NCBI GenBank assembly: GCA_049649525.1
Contig: JBARZE010000050.1
Span: 1 to 64,000, forward strand
Direction: 5' to 3'
Source: JAAURB01 sp049649525
GTDB lineage: Bacteria > Cyanobacteriota > Cyanobacteriia > Cyanobacteriales > Microcoleaceae
Length of the DNA stretch: 64,000 bases
The first letter of the stretch is position 1, and every line of letters begins with the position of its first letter. The position numbers were made by a program, and so were the translations under genes. Of this stretch, positions 24,840 through 34,596 are shown piece by piece. Under the pieces are notes generated by a model that saw nothing but the letters and a program-made list of their open reading frames with translations, ran no database searches and was not told the DNA's origin.

Positions 24840-26588
24840 TTATCTTACTATTTTATTCTCGGCTACCTCAGTCAGAGGCGGAGAAGATTTCAAAATACAA
24901 CTTTGCTCGGTTTCTGGTTGATCCAGCTTTTGAACTAATGTATGAACTTGCCAGCTAGATGAGGTTTGGGGATAATCGCTGCGATAATGTCCCCCCCGAC
25001 TTTCGGTTCTAAATGCCGCACTTTTTAGAATTAAATCAGCAACTTCAACTAAATTGAGGGTTTCGGCTATTGTCCGTATTTGTGCTTGAGTTTCAGCTGA
25101 TTCTAATTGTACGGTTTGGTTGGGTACAAGGTGGCGTAAATACTGAGTGCTTTCTAAAGCCGTTAATTGCGAATGCCAGGAATTTAAAGTCGCCATCGCA
25201 TCAGACAACACCGCTTGTGAGCGACAAATTCCAGCACTTTGCCACATCAATTGAGGTAAACTTTGTCTAATGAGATTTATCTTCTCTAGATCTGGGCTAA
25301 TATTGAGTGATGTTGTAATCAGTGGCAATGGTTGATCCACAGCGGTATCCGGATTACAGTTGACATTTAGCTGAGACAGTTTAGTCGCAAAAACAATACA
25401 TTCTAGTAGTGAATTACTCGCCAAACGATTTGCACCGTGAACCCCTGTACTCGCCGTTTCACCAATGGCATAGAGTCCGGGAATTGAGGTAGCGCTATCT
25501 AAATCTGTCCCAATTCCCCCCATCCAATAATGAGCCGCAGGAGACACCGGAATAGGTTGAGTCAATACATCTATCCCCCATTGTTGACAGACTTGAATAA
25601 TATTAGGAAAACGATAGCGAATTCTTTCGGCTTCTATGGGTTGTAAATCTAAATAAACACAATAGGGGTCAGGCTGGGTGGTTTGTAAATGATTAAAAAT
25701 AGCCCGACTGACGATATCTCTGGGGGCTAACTCTCCCTTGGGATGATAATTAAATGCAAAACGTTCCCCTTTCGAGTCAATTAAATGCGCCCCTTCTCCC
25801 CGCACGGCTTCACTAATTAAAAAACGAGGAGCGCCAGGTATGGTTAAAGCTGTGGGGTGAAATTGGAAAAATTCTAAATCGCGTAATATTGCACCTGCAC
25901 GCCAAGCTAATGCCACGCCATCGGCTGTACTAACGGTGGGGTTTGTGGTTTGGGAAAAAACTTGACCCCCGCCGCCTGTAGCTAAAATTACTGCCGCAGA
26001 TCGAATCCAGATAATCTGTTGTTGATAGAGTAAACTCATCCCCTGACAATGTCCTGTGGATTCATTCAGCCACAAACTTAAGGCAAATGCCGGGGAAAGG
26101 ATCTTAATATTAGGACGCTGTAATACTTGCTGTGCCAGGGTATCGATAATCGCGCGTCCAGTGGTATCGGCTGAATGCAGGACACGGGGACGAGAATGAG
26201 CTGCTTCTAGGGTAGTGGCTAATGTTTGACCGTGGCGATCAAAGGCAACGCCTAACTCCACCAAAGAGGCGATCGCTTCGGGGCCATTCTCAACTAAAAA
26301 TTGTACGGCTTCGGGGTCACACAGCCCAGCACCAGCCTGTAAGGTATCTTCAAGGTGTAATGAGGGAGCGTCAGTCGGGTTAATGGCTGCTGCAATTCCG
26401 CCTTGCGCCCAGTTACTCGATCCGGTTTTGAGGGTTTCTTTAGTAATTAAACCTATTTTTAACTCAGCAGGCAGACACAAGGCAGCGTAGAGTCCTGCTG
26501 CACCAGAACCGACAACCAAAATATCAAATCTTGTTGGTAGACTGGAAGAACTGAGCTTGCTCGAAACAGAAGCTTGAGAATCTTGCAT
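24840..26588 (-). CDS. nadB: L-aspartate oxidase
   Basis: The 582-residue flavoprotein oxidises L-aspartate to iminoaspartate, the first step of NAD biosynthesis. Visible features are the FAD-binding VVGSGAAGLYAA near the N-terminus, SSNWAQGGIAAA, HSRPRVLHSADTTGRAI, and the HPTAL segment of the substrate domain. The C-terminal helical domain has the SRGGHYRSDYP end. The next step (NadA) is represented in this window only by a broken copy at 28816-29209. The gene lies 31 bases downstream of the ProX-like gene on the same strand, close enough to share a transcript. Confidence 0.95.
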   Translation of the reverse strand: MQDSQASVSSKLSSSSLPTRFDILVVGSGAAGLYAALCLPAELKIGLITKETLKTGSSNWAQGGIAAAINPTDAPSLHLEDTLQAGAGLCDPEAVQFLVENGPEAIASLVELGVAFDRHGQTLATTLEAAHSRPRVLHSADTTGRAIIDTLAQQVLQRPNIKILSPAFALSLWLNESTGHCQGMSLLYQQQIIWIRSAAVILATGGGGQVFSQTTNPTVSTADGVALAWRAGAILRDLEFFQFHPTALTIPGAPRFLISEAVRGEGAHLIDSKGERFAFNYHPKGELAPRDIVSRAIFNHLQTTQPDPYCVYLDLQPIEAERIRYRFPNIIQVCQQWGIDVLTQPIPVSPAAHYWMGGIGTDLDSATSIPGLYAIGETASTGVHGANRLASNSLLECIVFATKLSQLNVNCNPDTAVDQPLPLITTSLNISPDLEKINLIRQSLPQLMWQSAGICRSQAVLSDAMATLNSWHSQLTALESTQYLRHLVPNQTVQLESAETQAQIRTIAETLNLVEVADLILKSAAFRTESRGGHYRSDYPQTSSSWQVHTLVQKLDQPETEQSCILKSSPPLTEVAENKIVR

Positions 26589-26619
26589 AATTATGCCCCG
26601 TATTCACTAATTAGATAAC

Positions 26620-27657
26620 CTATTGTGCTTTTGTTGCCTCTTCTATCCAGCTATCAAAGCGTTCTTGATTTTCCTCTACCCACTCTTGGGCATGACGGCG
26701 GATATCTTCGGGGCTATCTGAACCTTCTTTTATCCGCAGACTTTCCTGATTCATATCCTCCGGTGGGATCTCGATTAATTGCAATAATTGCCTCGCTGAT
26801 GGGTTCGCTGCTAGAAATGCCTTGTTTGCGACAATACGCATCCGATCAACTGGAAAACCCAGATTTTTCCCCTCAACGGAGGTATCTGCAGCGGTTAGAG
26901 TTCCTTGAGATTCTGGCATATCGGTGACACTCACTTCTAACCACACTACATCTTCGTTGGGTTTTAAGACTGAACTAACCCAATAGGGAGTCCAGGTATA
27001 GTAAAGAATCGGTTCTCCCTGGTTGTAACGAGTAATTGTATCAGCAATCAGAGCGGGGTATTTTCCTTGATCGTGTTCAACAGTCTCCTGCAATTGATAA
27101 GCGTTGAGATGATGCTCGATAATGGCTTCACAACCCCAACCGGGATCGCAACCTGCTAAATTGGCTTTGCCGTCACCGTCGGAGTCAAACAGTTGGGCAA
27201 TTTCTGGTTGTTGAAGTTGTTCAATGTTGGTGATGTTATACTCATTGGCTGTTTTTCGATCAATTTGATACCCTTGTAATAACTGAGGAATAATTGCCCC
27301 CACTCTCTCTAATTTCTCTTCACCACCACTTTTATCAAAAAATACTTGATGATTTTTTTCCCAATGACTCATCGTATAATCCAGTTCATCATTGGCGATC
27401 GCTAACAGCTTTGCTGTGTAATCAAGTATTTTATCGGACTCGACCTCATCGCCCAGTTTTTCCAAGCCAATCTTCACAATCTCAGCCTGAAAACTGTCTT
27501 CTGGTAAACCCTCATGAGAAGGGCGGACTTTGACTGAGGCTGGACTATCAGTCGATTGGGTAGAGGATTGAGGTGCTTTCTGACAGGCAATTAAACTCAG
27601 CAGTAAGCTGACTGAAACAACAGAGGCGATCGCAGATTTTAAGTTAAGATTCGTCAT
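26620..27657 (-). CDS. ProX-like glycine betaine/osmolyte-binding lipoprotein
   Basis: The 345-residue protein is a substrate-binding subunit of an osmolyte (glycine betaine/proline) ABC transporter, OpuAC family. A signal peptide ends in the lipobox LIAC, with Cys25 as the lipid site. Later segments are LQGYQIDRKTANEYNITN, a DSDGDGKAN metal-like loop before CDPGWGCE, and ILYYTWTPYW, all typical of the family. No ATPase or permease is next to it. A second copy at 50436-51509 has decayed. The 31-base gap to nadB suggests co-transcription, although the two functions are unrelated. Confidence 0.85.
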   Translation of the reverse strand: MTNLNLKSAIASVVSVSLLLSLIACQKAPQSSTQSTDSPASVKVRPSHEGLPEDSFQAEIVKIGLEKLGDEVESDKILDYTAKLLAIANDELDYTMSHWEKNHQVFFDKSGGEEKLERVGAIIPQLLQGYQIDRKTANEYNITNIEQLQQPEIAQLFDSDGDGKANLAGCDPGWGCEAIIEHHLNAYQLQETVEHDQGKYPALIADTITRYNQGEPILYYTWTPYWVSSVLKPNEDVVWLEVSVTDMPESQGTLTAADTSVEGKNLGFPVDRMRIVANKAFLAANPSARQLLQLIEIPPEDMNQESLRIKEGSDSPEDIRRHAQEWVEENQERFDSWIEEATKAQ

Positions 27658-27721
27658 AGATTCAAAATCATGTCATATTTCAGTGATTCATCAGGTGACA
27701 TAAAATCTCTTATTGGTTGAT

Positions 27722-28803
27722 TTATGCGATTGTACCAAAACAAGATTCTTTTAAACAAACCCCCTTGCTCACTTCTTGGTCGTCTATTTCTAGAATGGCG
27801 GGTCTGTATTCCAAGCGTAAGTTACTTTCCATTGTTGATGTTTGATTTCGTAGGATAGTCGTCCAACTGCCAAAGATATTGCGATCAAATTTCAAGTGGT
27901 AATTCTTGTTTTGAATGCAGGCATGAGCACTGGCTCTGCGATGCTAAGAATTTTCTCCCTGTAACAATATTGGCTCTTTTGTTTGACAGGTGGAAAGAAG
28001 TTTGAAATAATTGTATTTTTCTTGACCAAATGTGGCATCAGCACTCCAGACAATTCCGTAATCCGGGAAAAAAGCATCAACGAAATGGTAGCCCCAAAAC
28101 TTGGGATAATTTCCTTGATAAATTTTGCAATAGCCTGTCGCTTTCTGAATCCCCTGATTTGTATCAACTGTGCATAGAAGCTGGGGTTGATGGATGACAG
28201 CGCGGTGATTCTCTTCAGCCAGAACATCCCAATTTACTTGGGTTGTAACTTCAAATTGTATTTCTAAATTAGCTTCGGGCAAACAAATTTTTCCACTGTT
28301 ATTGTCTTTTTGAAACAAAATATGTTTGGCTGAGCCAATGTGTTCTGAGGTATTAATTAGTTCGCGGCAATTGCCTTGGGTATCGCTCCACCAAGCGGAG
28401 TAATGTTCCAGGGTTTCGGTTTGGAAATATCTCAGAGCAATCAGAGAACCATCTTCGAGAAAGAAATGGTATTGTTCGCTGTAAACTCTTGTTAAAGGAG
28501 AGAAATAGTTGTCAGGGACTTGGTGTATTTGTGCAGCAGCAGGTTTCTTTGCTGTGATTAAGGTTCCACCAATTTTACCACTCTTAAATAAGTCTTTAAC
28601 AGTACGATAAAATCCACTGCGGTGTTCAAAAATATCTTCACCGAAGATTGTAATAGATTCCGCTTTAGACTGGATAAATTTCTGATAGCGTTCTTCTACC
28701 CAATGTTTCCATCCTGTTGTTAAATCGATCAAAAAAATGTCAGTGAATCCTGCACGCTCGAAGTGATTTCGGTAGGCTTCAAGGGTTGGGATATAAGAGG
28801 ATT
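27722..28803 (-). pseudogene. Broken gene: methyltransferase-like C-terminus plus unknown domain
   Basis: One frame is open from just after a TAA near 28803, without a start codon, to a TAG at 27944-27946. Past that stop the same frame continues as protein-like sequence to a TAA at 27722-27724. The first part (SSYIPTLEAYRNHFERAGFT, then LTTGWKHWVEERYQKFIQS) resembles the end of a class I SAM-dependent methyltransferase. The rest contains YGYHFVDAFF-like and SADATFGQEKYNYFK segments and is not recognised; it may be a beta-barrel (lipocalin- or CrtC-like) domain. The beginning of the gene is missing; its probable upstream part follows the nadA fragment in another frame. No start, an internal stop and a frameshift point to a decayed gene. 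Confidence 0.6.
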
Positions 28804-28815
28804 GAACGACTTATT

Positions 28816-29209
28816 TTAGAGTTGTTTTGATCTCAGGTGAAAGAGATAATCTTCAATATAGATACAGCCATCTTCTTTTAAAGAACGAAAAAATTTCAAG
28901 GACTTTGTCACGCTCTTCAATGCTAAATCGGGTAATAAGACTAATTTATCGGGGTTAAGAATTTTGGCGGTTTCTGCCATGAAATGAACCCCGGCAAACA
29001 CGATGACATCTGCATCTGTAGCGGCGGCTTGTTGGGATAAACCCAAAGAGTCACCAATGTAGTCCGCAATATCTTGAATGTCGGGTTCTTGATAGTAGTG
29101 AGCCAGGATAACCGCGTTAAGTTCCTTTGAGATCTTTAATAGCGGAAAATAGATTGTCTGGCAGAAAGCTAACATTAATACCGACTTGCTTTGATTGAGT
29201 GGTAAACAT
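28816..29209 (-). pseudogene. nadA: nadA fragment fused to methyltransferase-like sequence
   Basis: From ATG 29209 the frame reads MFTTQSKQVGINVSFL, a normal-looking start for cyanobacterial quinolinate synthase. A frameshift then falls in the A-run at about 29126-29128 (on the coding strand AAA GGA where AAA AAG GAA is expected). In the shifted frame the NadA sequence continues (ELNAVILAHYYQEPDIQDIA to KLVLLPDL, near 28924). There it stops matching NadA, at the point where the first iron-sulfur Cys segment should follow. The next ~35 residues (SLKFFRSLKEDGCIYIEDY) look like a methyltransferase strand-helix region. The gene therefore has both a frameshift and a deletion or recombination junction. 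It cannot encode active NadA; an intact copy must exist elsewhere if NAD is made from aspartate. Confidence 0.75.
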
Positions 29210-29427
29210 AGTGATTGGCTTTTTTATTGTAAGGTATTCTACAGTTGAGTTTGTCTAAAAGCAAGTATGTCAGCTTCAAATATACAAATAAAATGCTATA
29301 CCAATTCTCTCTAATTTTTGTTATCTATCTTAATTACAAAAGAGAATAGCAAATTTGGAAAAAGTGTTAAAAGTTCTATTAGTTTTAAAATAGATTACAA
29401 ATTATTCCGGGTTGCCAGATAGATTGA

Positions 29428-31827
29428 TTAAAAGAGATTAACTTGCCCTTGACTCACAACAGTATCGCTTAAACCCGGAACTCCAACGATAATATTATTC
29501 CCAACTGTAGTAATAGCTGTGCCGAAATTTAACGGAATTTCATTTGTCGTCGCAACTGAATTAAGATAAGTTTGTTGAAATTCTCCTGTTCTTAATCCAA
29601 ACTGAAATACACTACCGCCCTCTAATAAACCATATCCGGGCGCACCCACCAAAACATCGTTACCCAGACGAGTGAATGCTGCACCAAAGTTATCAAAATC
29701 CTCAACAATAGGCGGTGTATAACTTTGGAAAACGGCGGCAGTAATACCATCCATTAAAAAAGCCGCCCCTGCATCAATTCCTTGGCTATCATCTCCCGGC
29801 GCACCAATGAGAATATCCCGCCCAATACCCGTCGCCGCCACAACCGCCCCAAATTCATCGATACTAGGATTAGGATTTTGAAACCCCTGAATTAATTCTC
29901 CGGTGGCACTATCGAAAATATAGGCAACTCCAGGGCGTTGGCTACTTTCCCCGTTTAAACTTCCTGGCGCACCCACGAGTACCCAGTCCCCCACAGCAGC
30001 GACATCCGCCCCGAAAAAATCCAGGACTTGGGGGTTAGGGTTATTAATCGTTTGCAATAACTCTCCGGTGTTGCCATCAAATAAGTATACCACCCCAGTT
30101 TTTAAACCGCTGCTACTGTCGTTTGGTGCGCCGACAATCACGGTTGTGCCGATAGTGGCGACAGAAAAGCCAAATAAATCAAAATCTTCCGGTGTAGGGT
30201 TATTTAAGGTTTGCACCACTCCCCCAGTTGTTGGACTGTAGCGATAAACTGCCCCACTTTTCAAGGCTAAACTGCTCTCTCCGGGGGCAGCAACTAATAC
30301 ATCTGTGCCAATAAATGCGACATCTGCACCCAATTCTGACGCGCCTGAAGTTGGAGAGAATGCTTGAAAAGTTTGTAATATTTGTCCGGTATTATTATCA
30401 ATTAAATAAGCAATTCCCACTCCGGCTTCCTGTCCAGGTGCGCCCACTAATATATTATTTTCAGTGGTAGCGATAGAGGTTCCAAACCGAGAAAAAGCTT
30501 GCGGAATTGGATTATTAACTGTTTGAATAGTTTCCGGGCGGGGTTCATTATCAATAATATTTAAAATCGCTTCATTCGGGTTACCTAATGTGACTAACCC
30601 TGTGGGGTTTGATAATGTTAATTGTACGGCATTATTATATTCAACAATATTATCATCAGTAATCCCAATATTAATCGTTTTCGGGGCAAAATCTCCGGCT
30701 GCAAAATTGACTAAAATTGGGGTAGTATCAATATCCTCAGCAGAGGGTGAAAGCGCTGTAGGAATGAGTGTTACACTGACTTCGCCGCTACTGCCACCGA
30801 TACGGTTAATTGTAATTGGATTAATTGCTGTGCCGTTTTCATTTACACTAAATTCAGTTGTATTGAAATTAATAATTCCGGGTACAAAAAAGTCAGATGA
30901 ATTAATTTGATCTAAACGAATATTTTGTAAAACCAGAAAAAATTCACCATCTTGTTGTCGAACAACCGTATTTCTAATATGGCGCGGATCTTCAATAATT
31001 TCTAAGTCTTCAAATGCAATATCACCTAATAAAAAAAATAAATCTTCACCCGGTGTAAAATCAAAAACAAAATTGGCTGTTTCTAGTGTTGCCCCACCTG
31101 TTCCGGGTTCAATAATAAACCGATCCGAACCCTCTCCACCCACTAAAGTATCACTGCCTTGATCTGCGAAGAGTTGATCGTCTCCCGAACCTGCTAAAAG
31201 TCGATCCGAACCCTCTCCACCGAATAAAAAATCATTGCCATCATCACCTGAAAGAAAGTCATCATTTTGTTCTCCCCGTAATACATCATCACCCCCATCA
31301 CCCCGCAATTGATCATTGTCTAAACCGCCGAATAAACTATCATTCTCTTCGCCACCAAATAAGCGATCGCCGCCATTATCTCCAAGTATAAAATCATTCC
31401 CACTACCGCCTTGTAAAAAGTCACTTTCTGCCCCACCAAATAGGGTATCATTCCCACTATCACCGTTGACTTCATCTGCTGATAAACCCCCCAAAATACT
31501 ATCATCTCCAGCCCCGCCATAAATCGTATCTTGCCCCCTTTCCCCAAATATCAGATCATTACCCTGTTCTCCTTGCAGTTGGTCGCTGCTTTGTCCTCCC
31601 AGCAATGTATCATCACCATCCCCACCCAATAACAGATCGCTATCTTGGTTTCCCCGAATTAATTCCCCATCAGAAGAACCTTGAACTGTATCATTTCCTC
31701 CTAGCAGAAAAACCCCTTGAGGAAATACACCCAATTCCCCCGGAAAAAAGGTAATATCTTCTGCAAAATTATTCCCAACTAAACGTAGTTCACCCGTAAT
31801 AGGATCAGTATCAGGTCGGAGTACCAT
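29428..31827 (-). CDS. RTX / Calx-beta / FG-GAP repeat protein
   Basis: The 799-residue protein has three parts. Residues about 45-250 are RTX-type calcium-binding nonapeptide repeats (GGxGxDxLxGG, many copies). About 312-430 form a Calx-beta domain (FNTTEFSVNENGT). About 435-795 are six or more FG-GAP-like repeats, each with an ILVGAPG or VLVGAPG unit, which fold as an integrin-like beta-propeller. There is no N-terminal signal peptide. Such RTX proteins are usually exported by type I secretion using a C-terminal signal, but here the RTX block is N-terminal. The protein is likely extracellular or surface-bound with calcium. The partner and role are unknown. It lies 25 bases downstream of the polysaccharide deacetylase gene and may be co-transcribed. 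Confidence 0.85.
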   Translation of the reverse strand: MVLRPDTDPITGELRLVGNNFAEDITFFPGELGVFPQGVFLLGGNDTVQGSSDGELIRGNQDSDLLLGGDGDDTLLGGQSSDQLQGEQGNDLIFGERGQDTIYGGAGDDSILGGLSADEVNGDSGNDTLFGGAESDFLQGGSGNDFILGDNGGDRLFGGEENDSLFGGLDNDQLRGDGGDDVLRGEQNDDFLSGDDGNDFLFGGEGSDRLLAGSGDDQLFADQGSDTLVGGEGSDRFIIEPGTGGATLETANFVFDFTPGEDLFFLLGDIAFEDLEIIEDPRHIRNTVVRQQDGEFFLVLQNIRLDQINSSDFFVPGIINFNTTEFSVNENGTAINPITINRIGGSSGEVSVTLIPTALSPSAEDIDTTPILVNFAAGDFAPKTINIGITDDNIVEYNNAVQLTLSNPTGLVTLGNPNEAILNIIDNEPRPETIQTVNNPIPQAFSRFGTSIATTENNILVGAPGQEAGVGIAYLIDNNTGQILQTFQAFSPTSGASELGADVAFIGTDVLVAAPGESSLALKSGAVYRYSPTTGGVVQTLNNPTPEDFDLFGFSVATIGTTVIVGAPNDSSSGLKTGVVYLFDGNTGELLQTINNPNPQVLDFFGADVAAVGDWVLVGAPGSLNGESSQRPGVAYIFDSATGELIQGFQNPNPSIDEFGAVVAATGIGRDILIGAPGDDSQGIDAGAAFLMDGITAAVFQSYTPPIVEDFDNFGAAFTRLGNDVLVGAPGYGLLEGGSVFQFGLRTGEFQQTYLNSVATTNEIPLNFGTAITTVGNNIIVGVPGLSDTVVSQGQVNLF

Positions 31828-31852
31828 AATTTAAAAAACAGCATTAATTGCA

Positions 31853-32512
31853 TTACCAAAGCCGATCTATCGTAACAAACTTATATCCTTTTTCCAAGAG
31901 TTTCGGAATTATTTTCGCGGCTGAGTTGGCAACATCTCTGCCGCCACAAGAACCATCATGAAGCACAATAATTGACCCCGAAATTGTTTGTTTCATGACT
32001 CGGTTTACCACTCTATCTACGCCAGGATGTACCCAATCTTCCGGAACCACACTCCACATCACGGGGCGATAATTCCATTGTTGTAATTGTTTTAAAATAT
32101 TAGGAGTAAATAAACCATTAGGCGGACGAACATCTAAGATTGATTTTGCCTTTAAATTGCATGCATTTTCAATTGCCGTCTGAGTTTTTATTAAGCTTTC
32201 TTTAATTTGGGGTAAACTTAATTTTGGAAAAGAATAATGTTGATAACCATGTAAACCGATCCAGTGTCCGCGTTGATAAATTGATTGGGCAATTTGGGGA
32301 TAACGTTCAACACAGCAACCTAACCAAAAGAAACTTGCCGGAACTTGATAATCATCTAAAACCTGAAGTAATTCAGGTGTATATTGAGGATGGGGACCGT
32401 CATCAAATGTTAAAGCAATTTCAGGTTTTTCAGAATCTCCCTGCCATAAACATTGAGGAAATGTTGTTTTTAAAATCGGATGAATTAGAGGAAACAGCGG
32501 TGCTAATTGCAT
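31853..32512 (-). CDS. Polysaccharide deacetylase (NodB homology)
   Basis: The 219-residue protein is a carbohydrate esterase family 4 enzyme that removes acetyl groups from N-acetylglucosamine-containing polymers (peptidoglycan or exopolysaccharide). The metal-binding motif 1 is TFDDGP (35-40, Asp37/Asp38) and motif 2 is HGYQH (His88, His92). A DVRPPNG segment matches the third motif (RPPxG) and a later VLHDG matches the fourth. The N-terminus has no signal peptide, so it may act in the cytosol or be exported some other way. It lies 25 bases before the RTX protein gene on the same strand. Confidence 0.88.
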   Translation of the reverse strand: MQLAPLFPLIHPILKTTFPQCLWQGDSEKPEIALTFDDGPHPQYTPELLQVLDDYQVPASFFWLGCCVERYPQIAQSIYQRGHWIGLHGYQHYSFPKLSLPQIKESLIKTQTAIENACNLKAKSILDVRPPNGLFTPNILKQLQQWNYRPVMWSVVPEDWVHPGVDRVVNRVMKQTISGSIIVLHDGSCGGRDVANSAAKIIPKLLEKGYKFVTIDRLW

Positions 32513-32728
32513 AAATATTTAATAATTTTATTGATATCAATGTAAGCTAAACTATTAATTATTCAATTAGTTTATCAGAAATTAACTTAATTTTGTGAAA
32601 GCTATGAATAGTCATTCAATTGAAGCTAAACTGAGATTTAATTAAAATCACTCAATAATTTAGTACAAAAATTACCTTTTTAACATAAAATACAGACGGA
32701 TAAAAATTGAGTTCAAGTTTTTAAGATT

Positions 32729-33787
32729 ATGGCCAGAAGACTACAAGAATTAATTCCTGCCAGCCGGGACAGTCGTTCTTTTGAGTATATCCTAGAATAC
32801 GGTAAAGTTGAGCCGCTTGGGGTTAAGCCTGGTATTTTATTAATTGGCGGCGCAGAAGAAGGTTCTGACGGGGAAAATGCTGCAACTGAATGGTTTTTAA
32901 AACGCTGCAATAAAGGAAATTATTTAGTGTTACGTTGCGAAGGAGTTGGGAGTCAAGCCGGATGGATAGCGGATGAATATCGAGATTTAATTCAGTCAGC
33001 CGCTGAACTTTCTATTGATAGTCGGGCTGCGGCAAATAACCCAGAAGTGGTGCAATATATCAAGGAGGCTGATGCTTTGTTTATTGCCGGAGGAGATCAG
33101 AATAAATATGAGGATTTTTGGGAAGGAACCGCAACAGAAGATGCAATTAATTATTTAATTAATCAGAAAAAAATTACGGTTGCCGGAACTAGTGCTGGCA
33201 TGGCAATTTTAGGGGATTATTATTATGCACCTGCTACAAAAGGTGTATTGAGTTCAGAAATTTTAGATAACCCATTTCACCCGAATAGTCTTGATATTTA
33301 TCGCAGCAATTTTATTCAAGCACCTTTCTTGAAAGGGGTAATTACAGATACTCATTTAGATCGGCAAAATGATACTCACCCCGAAACTAGATATGGTCGG
33401 ATTTTTGGGCTATTAGCACGTATTTTTCAAGACAGTAGCTATCTCCGTCCTGCCTATGCTATTGGATTAGAAGAAGGTGCATTTGTTGCCATTGATGAAC
33501 AGGGAATTGCACAGGTTTTTGGTAATGGTAGAAAAACCGGACAAAATGCTTATTTTCTACAAGTCAACGGCGCACCACCCGAACAAATTGAACCCGGTTT
33601 ACCTTTAATATGGGATAACGATGGACGTGCAGTTAAGGTATATTGCATCGAAGGCAGGGAATACGGGAGCGGCTCATTTGACCTCAAAGATTGGTCTACT
33701 GCATCGGGGGGAGAATGGGAATATTGGTATACAACAGAAGGATGGTCTGGTTTCAAACAATCAATAATTCGTCATGAAGTTGAGTGA
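32729..33787 (+). CDS. Cyanophycinase-like peptidase (S51 family)
   Basis: The 352-residue protein has the S51 fold: GILLIGGAEEG near 35-45, the FIAGGDQNKY segment (118-127), and the catalytic serine Ser155 in AGTSAGMAI. Cyanophycinase releases beta-Asp-Arg dipeptides from the nitrogen reserve cyanophycin. This protein is about 80 residues longer than typical cyanophycinase. Its C-terminus is Trp/Tyr/Gly-rich, so it belongs to the cyanophycinase-like branch and its substrate is not certain. A predicted cytosolic location is consistent with the lack of a signal peptide. No cyanophycin synthetase gene is nearby. Confidence 0.8.
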   Translation: MARRLQELIPASRDSRSFEYILEYGKVEPLGVKPGILLIGGAEEGSDGENAATEWFLKRCNKGNYLVLRCEGVGSQAGWIADEYRDLIQSAAELSIDSRAAANNPEVVQYIKEADALFIAGGDQNKYEDFWEGTATEDAINYLINQKKITVAGTSAGMAILGDYYYAPATKGVLSSEILDNPFHPNSLDIYRSNFIQAPFLKGVITDTHLDRQNDTHPETRYGRIFGLLARIFQDSSYLRPAYAIGLEEGAFVAIDEQGIAQVFGNGRKTGQNAYFLQVNGAPPEQIEPGLPLIWDNDGRAVKVYCIEGREYGSGSFDLKDWSTASGGEWEYWYTTEGWSGFKQSIIRHEVE

Positions 33788-33842
33788 TTGTAAGACAATG
33801 AAAGCTATTGTATAATCCGGTTCAATAACGGTCGAATTATAA

Positions 33843-34049
33843 CTAAAAACTATGCTTCAATTGCTGAGATTTTTTAACCTGGATTTGTGGTATTTTTGGA
33901 GTTTTCTGACGGCAAAAAACTTGTTTATATAAAGTCTGACGGAGTTCAGTACAATAAAAATCATTAATGTTATATTTTTCAGAAATTACGCGACCCATAG
34001 ATTCAGGATCGCTCAGCCAAAAAAGTTCATCAAAATCTGTTGGTTTCAT
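33843..34049 (-). CDS. Small hypothetical protein
   Basis: The 68-codon frame encodes an acidic N-terminal half (DFDELFWLSDPESMGRVISE) and a basic C-terminal tail. It is not recognised. Composition is protein-like and it overlaps no other gene, but there is no strong ribosome-binding site. It may be a real small gene or a gene remnant. Confidence 0.4.
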   Translation of the reverse strand: MKPTDFDELFWLSDPESMGRVISEKYNINDFYCTELRQTLYKQVFCRQKTPKIPQIQVKKSQQLKHSF

Positions 34050-34596
34050 TAATCTCTACTGGGTATTATTCTACGTGCCTATTTACTTAATTCTGGTTTT
34101 TTTCTGATAAAACCGGACAACAGTATTGTTTAAATTGAAGATAGTCAGACAACATAATACTTCTGTTAAATCAAGCTTGAGGACAAATCGTTATTAATAC
34201 ATAGTCTCCTACAGAAATGACTTATGCAAATTTTTCAACTCTGTGTTCAAGTGAGGTAAAAAATTCTTGAGGCTGCCTGTTAGAAGGTGAATCTCTAAAT
34301 ACTGTAATAAGTGCCACATTTTCATAGAATTGTTTGGACAAACTTCACAATTCAAACCCGATTAACCTCATACTCACGCTATAAATTTTCGACCAATACC
34401 GCTTAATCCCGTGAACTGTCCTTATGACTGCGGTAGAATAAAGAATCTATCGAGTTAAGTGTCTTGGCAGCAAAGCTCTGTATGAGCGCGTCTGTGGTCA
34501 TCGTATGCAGTATTTGCGCCCAATGCACTTGTAGCTTATTGATGCTGGTCTTGATCGATCATTTCTCTGTTTCATCTGAGATTTCTGACTTCATAC
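34050..34596. other. Intergenic region upstream of the J-domain/pentapeptide gene
   Basis: About 550 bases contain no convincing gene. A 43-codon frame starting at 34483 (ATG AGC GCG) overlaps the next gene start and is Cys-rich but unsupported. The right end should carry the promoter for the gene at 34597. No tRNA or riboswitch was seen. Confidence 0.5.

Noticed and set aside
28816..29175. Possible short functional NadA variant
   Set aside because: It lacks the iron-sulfur cysteines and two-thirds of the protein, and its real start is out of frame.
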